Source: Sporomusa termitida
Lineage (GTDB): Bacteria; Bacillota; Negativicutes; Sporomusales; Sporomusaceae
Direction: 5' to 3'
Assembly: GCF_007641255.1 (NCBI RefSeq)
Contig: NZ_CP036259.1
Location: 930,001-994,000 of the forward strand
Length of the DNA: 64,000 nt
This document shows positions 55,992 to 64,000 of this stretch, one piece after another. The translations under genes were made by a program, and so were the position numbers. The notes below the pieces were generated by a model, which was given only the letters and a program-made list of their open reading frames with translations, ran no database searches and had not been told where the DNA came from. Each line of letters starts with the position of its first letter. Positions within the stretch are counted from its first letter, which is position 1.

Positions 55992-56339
55992 ATGATTAAA
56001 GCAGAGTTTGGGATTATTGATAAAGTTGACTTTCATAAAGATTATTCAGAATATGAGCCGCAAAGATATCATTGTATTTATATTGATGACGATGTCTATA
56101 TAAATGACTGGTGGGAGCGATTATCTACAATGAAAACGTATTTTCATTGTATGGATAGGCCTGAATTTGCTTTAGCCCGATGGGGTGTTACATTAATACC
56201 GCCTGAATCTTTGCCTATTTTCCTAGATATCGTTATAAGTGATCCTCGTATAGAAACGGATAGACATCTTTATGAATTAGCAAATAGGATTCGCGAAGCT
56301 ATTGACGCAAACAAATTTATGATTCACTACGGACTATAA
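55992..56339 (+). CDS. Hypothetical protein
   Basis: 115 residues with a good AGAGGTG ribosome site. Acidic, with IYIDDDVYINDWWERLSTMKT and a C-terminal WGVTLIPPESLPIF. Similar stand-alone proteins occur in Firmicutes, but I know no function. Confidence 0.55.
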   Translation: MIKAEFGIIDKVDFHKDYSEYEPQRYHCIYIDDDVYINDWWERLSTMKTYFHCMDRPEFALARWGVTLIPPESLPIFLDIVISDPRIETDRHLYELANRIREAIDANKFMIHYGL

Positions 56340-56523
56340 GTTAGAGTTGATTTTTTAAAAAATCTATTTTTATTCAGCTAACTTGTTTATGATAAACAGC
56401 CAACGGACGGATAAATTAGTGGAAGGGTTTTCCTCTTATATTATCGAAATAATAATTTTGTAAAACACAAAGCGAGTGAAGCCTGTAGCCAAAGAGTTCC
56501 AATTAAACTAGGAAGTGTTAACG

Positions 56524-57347
56524 TTGAATATTTTTTCGATTGGTAATGGAAGAGAGTATGAACTAACAAGAGAGAATTATATACAAAAAACACATAAACA
56601 ATTCCCATTTTATCAAAATCCTAAGAGTTATAAAAAACCATATTTTGCAATTTGCCCAGCATGTAATAATCCAATTCAAATAATAAATTTGTTTGGAACA
56701 CAATACGGGAAGAAAAAACAGGGAAACCTAATATGCATGGAAGACATTATCCGCGGAATGTAACAGGCTTACCGGTGTATAATCAAGTAAATTATAGTGT
56801 TTGTCCGTTACATAAACCTACGGCTTTCGGAATTACCCAAATTAGGGAGTGTGAACTTGTTAACGAGGAAATAAAGAAGTTGATTGAAGATAATAGGAGT
56901 CAACTTGCTTCAAATATTAGAGATATAACGGGAATTCTTTTGAAAAATGAAAGGATCTATCAAATGATAGATGAGTATATAGTTGCTAAGGATTACTGCT
57001 ATACGCATACCAATAAATATAATATTCCATATAGCGTATTATACACAAGAAAAGCTATTGAGTTATTCGGGCAAAGGATTGATTCATCGGAGTTAGGGAA
57101 TCGAATTCACTTGGCTATAAAGGAAAGAAGCGGGAAGTTTGACGTGGAAGAGGGACGTATTGTAAAAAAAGTAGAGGAATTTGTTTCGTTGCATTTGTTA
57201 GTTTCAAATCATAGGATTAGAGGTAGTAAACAGTATATGACAATATGCATTGGGGAAAAGAATGGTCATGAGGATACTCATTGTATAATTCAAGAAGAAA
57301 TAGAAATGAAACAATACATTTACCGATTAAAAAATTATGTAGAGTAA
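56524..57347 (+). pseudogene. Zinc-motif protein split by a -1 frameshift at an A6 run
   Basis: TTG 56524 (AGGAAGTG upstream) reads MNIFSIGNGREYELTREN and a CPAC motif, then stops at 56763. The -1 frame continues to 57347: MHGRHYPRNVTGLPVYNQVN, a CPLH motif and a helical C-terminus. The frames join at AAAAAA (56713-56718), giving GKKKTGKPNMHGRHYP, so one gene of about 270 residues is intended. The A-run could allow programmed slippage or be a one-base deletion. The CPAC/CPLH pairs suggest one zinc site. Family unrecognised. Confidence 0.6.
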
Positions 57348-57349
57348 AT

Positions 57350-57383
57350 AAGCCGCCAATCCTAAATTTAGGATTGGCGGCTT
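57350..57383. terminator. Perfect palindromic terminator
   Basis: A 17-base arm (AAGCCGCCAATCCTAAA) and its exact complement without loop, ending in CTTT. It can terminate in both directions. Confidence 0.85.
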
Positions 57384-57679
57384 TAGTTATCCATTGCAAG
57401 GATACGCTGTGTGCATCTTCATGTTTGCCAATAACGGGACGGGTGCTTAGGACAATCTAAAATGCCTTTAGCCATTACAAAAGTAACATCGAAGATAACT
57501 ACCTAAGGTTGTGGGGCGCTGAATACGGAACTGTGTAAATGGCATCGATACTACATATAACGAGTAGGATGGCGGTTAGTCACCGCCTCCTGCTCGATTT
57601 TAACGGAAGGGCTGTTTTTAATTTAATCAATTCTTTGCCTCAACTCCAAATTAAAAAATAATTTGGAGGAGGTCAGACT
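57384..57679. other. Non-coding stretch before the PrimPol/helicase gene
   Basis: About 295 bases without a supported gene. GAGTAGGATGGCGG and CCGCCTCCTGCTC form a stem around 57561-57595. TTTGGAGGAGG gives a strong ribosome site for the next gene. Confidence 0.45.
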
Positions 57680-58068
57680 ATGAATGATATTAAAATCAGT
57701 TTGGACCACATGCGGTATAGCTCAAAGCCCGATAAATGGGAGGCAAAAGAGATACACAGTAGGATTGGAAGAAAAGTTAAACAGTTGGATCGAAAGTACA
57801 TTAGAAGTTATATTGAAAGTATAGGCCAGTATGGTCAAACCTTTTGCCCAGCAACGTTTAAAAATGGTGAGAATAGAAAAGAGAATTTTGAACAAATGCA
57901 ACTGCTGGTATTAGATTTTAACAATAATAACGCCAATAGAATCATCTCATGGAAACAAGTTAAAGAGAAAGCTGACAACTATAATCTACCGATCTCATTT
58001 GCTTACCATACATTTTCTTCTACTAAAGACCATGAGAGATTCAGAATTGGTTTCTTAAACAATGCTGT
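57680..58068 (+). pseudogene. PrimPol-like/helicase gene, 5' part (interrupted by IS21)
   Basis: Starts at ATG 57680 after GGAGGAGG. LLVLDFNNNNANRIISWKQV, then ISFAYHTFSSTKDHERFRIG, match archaeo-eukaryotic-type primase-polymerase domains (acidic LDF, Ser-Thr, HERFRI). After NNAV at 58068 the IS element begins. The missing part resumes at 60277 in the correct frame if the IS and one CTGT are removed. Intact, the protein would be about 950 residues, primase plus helicase, typical of plasmid or phage-like replication modules. Confidence 0.75.
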
Positions 58069-58157
58069 TGTCAACGCCGGATTAAAAATGACCGAATCGC
58101 CGGTTGAAAAATGACCCACTCGCCGGAAGTAAAAACGCCGGAGCCCGTAACCGCCGA

Positions 58158-58955
58158 TCAAGATATCGTCGGTTTGTCCGCTGCATGGATGTCAGCCGGT
58201 GGCACCGTTTTTACGCCGGTCTTCAATCTATCCCTGAGTCTATAAGTGTCTCCGCGAATGTTGATGACATGGGCATGATGCAGTAACCGGTCCAGCAAGG
58301 CCGTTGCAATTACGGTGTCGCTCATTAATTCGCCCCAGTCGCTAAAGAACTTGTTGCTAGTAAGTATTATGCTGCCCTTCTCGTAGCGTGAGCAGATTAG
58401 CTGGAACATTAACTCCGCTGCCTCGCGGTCGAGCTGCGCATACCCAACCTCATCAATGATCAGTATGGCTGGCCTTGTGTAGACCCTCCATCGCCGGTCC
58501 AGTTTACCGGTCAGCATGGCTTTTTTCAAATCAGCAATGAGCTGAGCCAAGCTGACGAAATATACTGTGAGGCCTGCTCTGAGCGCCTCAACCGCCAGGC
58601 CAACGGCAAGATGGGTCTTACCCACACCAGGCGGACCGAGAAACACTACATTTTCTCGCCGTGCCGCAAAGGCTAGTGTTGCCAGTTCTTTCATTTGTCT
58701 GCTATCTATGCCTGGCTGAAAGTTGAAATCGAAATCATCCAGTGTTTTACGGTGCGGAAGACGAGATAATTTCATCCTTGTTTCTTCGCTGCGCCGTTTA
58801 CGCTCGGCGTTCTCTACTTCGAGAAGCCCTCCGAGGAATGATAAATAAGTTAGTTCACTGTGAGCCGCAGCCTCAAGCCGTGCATCCAGCAGCTCAGATG
58901 CCGTGCTAAGTCCCAGTTCTTTTAAAAGGTCACGGGTGTGTTCCAGTTCTATCAT
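58158..58955 (-). CDS. istB: IS21 transposition helper ATPase
   Basis: 265 residues on the minus strand. AAA+ ATPase: Walker A FLGPPGVGKTHLAVGLA, Walker B ILIIDEVGYAQLD, and the DnaC/IstB pattern SNKFFSDWGELMSD. It helps IstA select target DNA. Its ATG overlaps the istA stop by one base (TGATG), so translation is coupled. Confidence 0.95.
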   Translation of the reverse strand: MIELEHTRDLLKELGLSTASELLDARLEAAAHSELTYLSFLGGLLEVENAERKRRSEETRMKLSRLPHRKTLDDFDFNFQPGIDSRQMKELATLAFAARRENVVFLGPPGVGKTHLAVGLAVEALRAGLTVYFVSLAQLIADLKKAMLTGKLDRRWRVYTRPAILIIDEVGYAQLDREAAELMFQLICSRYEKGSIILTSNKFFSDWGELMSDTVIATALLDRLLHHAHVINIRGDTYRLRDRLKTGVKTVPPADIHAADKPTIS

Positions 58956-60172
58956 CAGATCACCCCGGCAACCCTGTCATACAAGCTGAGCGGCCTGATT
59001 TCAACCGTCGGGTTGTCCGTCTGCTTCGCATACGAAAACGGGGCTGCCATCCCATTTCTTTCTGCCAATCCTTCATACTGGCCTTTGAGCCAGACGATTC
59101 TGCCCGATGTATATACCACTTTATGATGGGCGATTCTCACTTCGCCGTCATAAGCCTCAAATTTGTCACCGGAAATTCGCACTCTGACTTCACGTCCGCT
59201 ATACTGCCAAGGTACGCCGTATTTAGCTCCATCAAAGCTGACAAAACCATCGCGCGTCACTTTTCGCAGTTCCCAGCGATAGTTATCGCGAACCGCTTTA
59301 TCCGGTAGAGGCAGGAGCGGCTCCTTCTGTAAAGCATGAAGTGGTATTTCGCCCGTAGTACCATGTGGTTTGCTATCCACTTTACGGCACCACTCCAGTG
59401 CCTGAAGATTCAGGTCGTCAACATCCAGAAACTGTCTGCCTGGAAGGAAGTTGTTTTTTACATAGTCCACAAGCCGTTCTACCTTACCTTTAGTCTGAGG
59501 CCTTCTCGGCCGACAAACTTTTGGTAGGAAGCCCATATCGGCGGCAAAATCCTCAAAGCGCTTATTCCAGAGCGGCTTGCCGGCCTCGCTGCCATCAATG
59601 ACTGTCTTCATCCTGTCAGTGAGAACAACCTGGGGAACACCGCCGAAATATTCGAAGGCGTTTACCATGCAGCGAAGCAGGCTGTAGAAATCGCAGCGTT
59701 TCGTGAACTCCACATACTTACTTCTTGAGCTACCCATGATCATCACGAATACCGGCGTTTTATGAACGATGCCATGCTCATCCAGGTAGTGAGTGATGCC
59801 CCAGTCCATCTGAGCCTGTTTACCGGGAGGGGTTTCATATCGCCTTACCGCCGGTGAATTCCTTGCTGGACGCATGTCCTTCACATAGTCCTTAAGGATG
59901 GTAATGCCGCCTGTATAACCAAGGTTTTGTAGGTGTTCATAGATTACTACACAGTTGAATATGCCGTTTTGTACCATTTCGTCGATTATGGACTTAAATG
60001 GATCGAGTTTAGAAGGCCTTGTCCGACCTTTCAGCCGGTGCTGTCCTGTATCACCGGCAGCATATTTCTTTGCCGTATTTTTCGATATACCTAATTCTTT
60101 GCCAATTGTATACGGGGATTGACCCGCCAAAGCTTTTTGCCGTATCATAAGTATTAGCCCACTCCTTAACAT
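58955..60172 (-). CDS. istA: IS21 transposase
   Basis: 405 residues, minus strand. The N-terminal HTH (GQSPYTIGKELGISKNTAKKY) is followed by the DDE core: AQMDWGITHYLD (first D), VVLTDRMKTV (second D) and KGKVERLVDYVKNNFLPGR (E). The C-terminal beta domain is complete. It cuts and joins the IS ends. Confidence 0.95.
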   Translation of the reverse strand: MLRSGLILMIRQKALAGQSPYTIGKELGISKNTAKKYAAGDTGQHRLKGRTRPSKLDPFKSIIDEMVQNGIFNCVVIYEHLQNLGYTGGITILKDYVKDMRPARNSPAVRRYETPPGKQAQMDWGITHYLDEHGIVHKTPVFVMIMGSSRSKYVEFTKRCDFYSLLRCMVNAFEYFGGVPQVVLTDRMKTVIDGSEAGKPLWNKRFEDFAADMGFLPKVCRPRRPQTKGKVERLVDYVKNNFLPGRQFLDVDDLNLQALEWCRKVDSKPHGTTGEIPLHALQKEPLLPLPDKAVRDNYRWELRKVTRDGFVSFDGAKYGVPWQYSGREVRVRISGDKFEAYDGEVRIAHHKVVYTSGRIVWLKGQYEGLAERNGMAAPFSYAKQTDNPTVEIRPLSLYDRVAGVI

Positions 60173-60276
60173 TTGCTACCTCCTGGTGATCTTGTCAATC
60201 CCCATGGTAGCTTATGATTTTGGTGTGGGTCAATTTCTTTTCGGCTCTATGGGTCAATTATATCCCGGCGGTGACA

Positions 60277-62572
60277 CTGTTGTTAATTATGCGAAAGTAG
60301 CAGAGATCATGTTGGATGCACTGTTAACAATATTTCCTGAAGCAGATATAACTTCTAAAGATATTTCACAAATGTACTATGGAGGAAAAAAACTAATATA
60401 CTTCGATGAAGCCATTCCAATGATCAACATTGATTCATTAATCAGTAATATGAGTTTGTATTTGTATGATCGTTATGGAAAAAAGCATTACAAAGATAAA
60501 ATATATAATTTTTTGATCGTACAGGACTTGCATTAACTAATCAGAAGATGCTTGATGTTTCTGTAGTAGAAGAACTGGAAGAATTTGATCATAATAGAAA
60601 TGGTACTTTATCACCAAATACTTTATATATAATAGGATCTGGTGATAAATCCCCAAAATATAAATTATATTACAAGATCGTTGTTAATAACTGCATCAAT
60701 AGTAATGATCATAATACTATCAATAACTCATCCTCATGCAAGAAAAAAACAAAGATACATTTACCATATCGATCATCTGATCTAAATAAGATTAGTTCAG
60801 TCTGTCAATTGTTCAAGGAATTTGAAGATGGTAAACGAAGACTGGATCAAGATGAATTGTCTGGATTAGCAACCAATTTGATTCAGATTGAATCAGGCTC
60901 AACAAGATTTATGGATATTCTCAGGACACATTTTTATTTCGATGATAATATTAAGAAATATTCTGATTGGAATTATTATCTGAACTATTTTAAGAAAAAG
61001 GGCTGTAAATCTTCTTCATGTGATAATTATTGTCCTCATAAAAATCAATGTAATCATGCAGGAGATATTCTATCTACTACAAAACCGGAACGTCATACAA
61101 TAATAAAGTTAGCTAACTGTAAAGAACAACTATATCATAGAGGTGAAGCAGCGGAAGATTTCGCTCAGAAACTTAAGACGGCATTCGAAACGGATGATAA
61201 TAAAATTCATATCCTTAATGCCCCCACAGCCCTGGGAAAGAGTACGTCAATTTTAGAGTATATGGAAAAACCAAATCTGAGAATTTTGATTGCATTTCCG
61301 ACAAATGACCTGAAAAATCAATTATATGCAAAAGCGATAGGTAGAGGTATTAAAGCGGTAAAAACTCCTTCTTTGCTTGAAGTAAAAGATAAATTACCCT
61401 CAAATATTTGGAATCACATTGAGAGTTTATATCAGATTGGAAAACATCATGCAGTATTCGATTATATCAAAGAGGTAATAGCAAAGAGAGATGTTGACAA
61501 ACGCTGTTCAGATATATTAAAAGAGTATCTAAAAGATCTGACTAAATTTTATACCTCAGATTGTCATGTTTTTACTACTCACAGCCGATTACTTACTATT
61601 GATTATTGGGAGTTAAAAAAATATGATGCGATAATCATTGACGAAGATATCATCTTGAATTGCATGATACGGAATCAAGTCGAAATACCGATTTCAAAGT
61701 TAGAAAAGGTACTGGATGAAATTGATTCCAACAGTAAACTAGCAAAAAAAATAATAGCGGCAGTCGAAGCTGCCAAAACAAAATCATGGTTCACCCTGTC
61801 AAATATTGTATATGATAACGCATACGACGGTATATCAACCCCCATTGATATACCGTCGCTTTGTCACGCTGAAAAAATTTATTTTAAAAACAAATTTGAT
61901 GAAAATAATTTATTTGAGAGTAATTGTCATGAGGACAGTATTGTTTTTTTCAAACCATTGAGATTAAAAAATAATATAAAATACATCATGTTATCGGCGA
62001 CTGTAAATCAAAAAATCTGCAATTATTATTTCGGAGCGAACAGAGTGAAGTTCTATAACTGCAAAAAGGCTGAGTATGTAGGCACACTTAATCAATATTA
62101 TAAAAACACAATGAGCCGATCAGACATAGACAAGAATCTCGGTATTGTTGATAAGATAAAAAAATTTACTGATTTTGTAGACACTATTACTTTTAAAAAA
62201 TATGGCAAGGGAAATTATCATTATGGAAAAACAACCGGAATTGATACATTGAAAGGCAAAAATATAGATGCTATAGGAACACCTCATCAGCCCGTGTGGA
62301 TTTATAAGTTGTTTGCCCACACGATGGGATTTAATTTTGATGAAAATGCCAAGTTGAAGTATCAGGTAGTAAGGCATAACGAGTTCGGATTTTGGTTTAT
62401 GACCTTCGATAATGATAGTGAATTGTTGCGAAACATACAATTTTGGATGATCGAATCTGAGTTAGAACAAGCTGTCGGTAGAGCAAGGCTATTGAGAGAG
62501 GATTGTACTGTTAATGTGTTCTCAAATTTCCCGCTCAGCCAGGCGGTTATGAAGGAAGCCGAATACAAATAA
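60277..62572 (+). pseudogene. PrimPol-like/helicase gene, 3' part (with an extra frameshift)
   Basis: From 60282 the frame continues the interrupted gene: VNYAKVAEIMLDALLTIFPE, then DISQMYYGGKKLIYFDEA, the C-terminal half of the PrimPol-like domain. A shift at the T6 run (60509-60514) moves reading to the frame that ends at 62572 and contains the helicase: Walker A APTALGKST, DEAD-like IIIDEDIIL, SATV (motif III) and EQAVGRARLLR (VI). C-x5-C-type zinc residues (CKSSSCDNYCPHKNQC) precede it. ATG 60548 could start the helicase alone but lacks a ribosome site. Confidence 0.72.
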
Positions 62573-62680
62573 TTGATGCTTGTTTCATTATCAGGGTGAT
62601 TCTTTTTATCGCTAATAGTAAGTGGTTTTATATAATGTTAATTATTTTATTTGTGATATACTTAATAATGAGGTGATTAT

Positions 62681-63139
62681 ATGGAATTTTTGGATATCTT
62701 GAATAAAATAGTGAAATATGCACCTATTTTTATAACGATCATAGGTGGGGTGTGGGCAAGTTATAAATTTAATAAACAGCATGAGTTTAATAAAAAATTG
62801 CTAGTGCAAAAGTCAGAATTAGATAAGAGCTTAAAGGAATATGAACAGCAATTTACTATTTCATTAGAAGGATATAAAGGTCAATTACAAGAGTTGTCAG
62901 AGAAACAAAAACATCAGAATCAACGCCGTTTGGCAGATTTTAATTTATATGCTGCTAAGAAGCATGAACGTAGCATTGAACTTTATGAGAAATTGTGTCA
63001 TGCCAAAAATAAGGTGCTTTGGCGAAATAGTCCATTAAGGCAGTTACCAGCATTTACAGATTATAATCGTGAAGATATGGTAGAATTCCTTGAAAAATAT
63101 AATTTAACTAGAGCATACCGATTTTTTGGAGCAACCTGA
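62681..63139 (+). CDS. Membrane-anchored coiled-coil protein
   Basis: 152 residues; GAGGTGATT precedes ATG 62681. One N-terminal membrane segment (YAPIFITIIGGVWASYKF) is followed by a long helix (FNKKLLVQKSELDKSLKEYE and on). SPLRQLPAFTDYNREDMVEF matches widespread phage/defence-island proteins of about 190 residues, so the C-terminus (TRAYRFFGAT) may be truncated by a rearrangement that fused the next gene. Role unknown. Confidence 0.6.
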   Translation: MEFLDILNKIVKYAPIFITIIGGVWASYKFNKQHEFNKKLLVQKSELDKSLKEYEQQFTISLEGYKGQLQELSEKQKHQNQRRLADFNLYAAKKHERSIELYEKLCHAKNKVLWRNSPLRQLPAFTDYNREDMVEFLEKYNLTRAYRFFGAT

Positions 63140-63905
63140 GTATAGCTTTTTAGGAACGTCATGTACAGCAATAAATCAATTTTTATATCTTCTTATAAAA
63201 GATGAGTTAAGCGAAATAACGGGTAACTTTGCATTGCCGTATTTATGCAAAAACATAGCAACTGGCGAGTTTGGAGTTGACTACAATTTTAGCATTGAAT
63301 ATACGAAGGAGCTTGTGCGAAATGACTCTAACAGCGTATTAGCACCCTCTTTTTTTGACACATATGTTGGCATATGGTCTTGTTTTGAGGATGCTATAAT
63401 TTCAATAACTAAAAAAGATGAGATTTTAATAAACAACGAGCTTGTGAACAGCAACTTTAAAAAGTATAAAAAATTTATTAAAAAAATTCTTTTTACTGAT
63501 GTCGAAAATGATTTGTTGTCAGATAGGATTGATACAATTTTGGATCAAAAAAGAGAAGAGATCATAAAAGAGAATCCTATTTATATTTCTTTTCCCGACA
63601 GAATGAATTATCTGTTTAAGAAAATAAAAGAACAATATAGACGTGATATAAAACAAGATAAAAATACCCTGCTTTTTTTAGGAGCACTTAGAAATACTGT
63701 ACATAACAACGGGCGGCACTTAAAAAAAGATATGGAGATTAAGTTGGGTGACAAAGTGTTCCAGTTAAGAAAAGATGAGGGTGTTTATTTCGATCATCAT
63801 ATTGATTCCGTGATTTTAATTAATGAATTATTTGATATATATTGCGAAATATTACGATATGTTACTCAACAGAAAATTATTGAATCTAACGAACTATTAG
63901 AGTAG
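63126..63905 (+). CDS. HEPN-like protein (possible 5' truncation)
   Basis: 259 residues from TTG 63126, inside the end of the previous gene and without a ribosome site, so the true N-terminus may be lost. The sequence ALRNTVHNNGRHLKK carries the R-N-x2-H pattern and context common to HEPN domains. Such proteins often act as RNases in defence. The catalytic role is inferred from this motif only. Confidence 0.5.
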   Translation: MEQPEYSFLGTSCTAINQFLYLLIKDELSEITGNFALPYLCKNIATGEFGVDYNFSIEYTKELVRNDSNSVLAPSFFDTYVGIWSCFEDAIISITKKDEILINNELVNSNFKKYKKFIKKILFTDVENDLLSDRIDTILDQKREEIIKENPIYISFPDRMNYLFKKIKEQYRRDIKQDKNTLLFLGALRNTVHNNGRHLKKDMEIKLGDKVFQLRKDEGVYFDHHIDSVILINELFDIYCEILRYVTQQKIIESNELLE

Positions 63906-64000
63906 GGTATAATGCTCCGCTCCGATTATTTTCGGCATTTGATCAAGCGGTAAATCAAAAAAGTGTGCTTATTAAGGTGATTCCTTGATTTTTTTATGGG

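Larger units (their letters stand above)
58069..60276 (-). mobile_element. IS21-family insertion sequence
   Basis: 2208 bases. Ends TGTCA...TGACA with related inner repeats (CGCCGG, AATGACC/TTGACCC) and a flanking CTGT duplication (58065-58068, 60277-60280). Two genes, istA and istB, run on the minus strand with a one-base stop/start overlap, as usual for IS21. It disrupts the PrimPol-like/helicase gene. Both genes look intact, so it may still be active. Confidence 0.92.

Noticed and set aside
33466-64000. CRISPR-associated Tn7-like transposon (CAST)
   Set aside because: No Cas gene and no regularly spaced repeats were seen; the TniQ/TnsD-like protein is of the gene-targeting length.

Overview
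The window suggests a spore-forming, motile Firmicute with an outer membrane, most likely a Sporomusa- or Pelosinus-like member of the Negativicutes. The spore evidence is an alpha/beta-type SASP, a spore photoproduct lyase, a PdaB-like deacetylase and a GerMN lipoprotein. MotAB supports motility. A signal-peptide-bearing protein ending in a beta-barrel-like Y-K-F supports an outer membrane. Genus level is inference; no rRNA or tRNA gene was seen.

Positions 1-33460 are mostly core chromosome. In order: the end of a GrpB-like gene; an ASKHA-domain protein; a decayed stretch with three gene remnants; a CotS/APH-like kinase; a thioredoxin-fold DUF255 protein; ferritin; a CoA-disulfide reductase-like flavoprotein; spore photoproduct lyase (splB); motAB; a glycosyltransferase; acpS-nnrDE; an EndoAI/EndoA-type toxin-antitoxin pair; a ComEC-like lipoprotein with its DUF3006 partner; an amidase and a GerMN lipoprotein; a TyrR-like regulator; thiL-tsaE-tsaB-rimI, a SASP gene and tsaD; a cluster of DnaA boxes; a PdtaS/PdtaR pair; CIRCE-controlled groESL; two charged exported paralogues; pdaB; and guaA.

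From just behind guaA the window is accessory DNA. A Tn7-like module (TnsA-, TnsB-, TnsC- and TniQ/TnsD-like, 33945-38812) starts 485 bases after the guaA stop. Between them lie 40-base inverted repeats of the TGT...ACA type, the first only 6 bases from the stop codon. Behind the module is a tight three-gene operon: a UvrD-like helicase, a DarT-type DNA ADP-ribosyltransferase and an ADP-ribosylglycohydrolase. I regard this as the best candidate for a little-described defence or toxin-antitoxin system.

The remainder (43000-64000) mixes plasmid/ICE-like genes (DUF6876, zinc-finger protein, metallopeptidase, serine recombinase, RadC) with a decaying AT-rich defence island. That island holds an Abi_C-type gene with a +1 frameshift, an AbiJ-like gene with an in-frame stop, a zinc-motif gene split at an A6 run, and a PrimPol-like/helicase gene interrupted by an IS21-family element. 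Removing the IS21 element and one target repeat exactly restores the reading frame. The right end of the Tn7-like element was not found and may lie outside the window.
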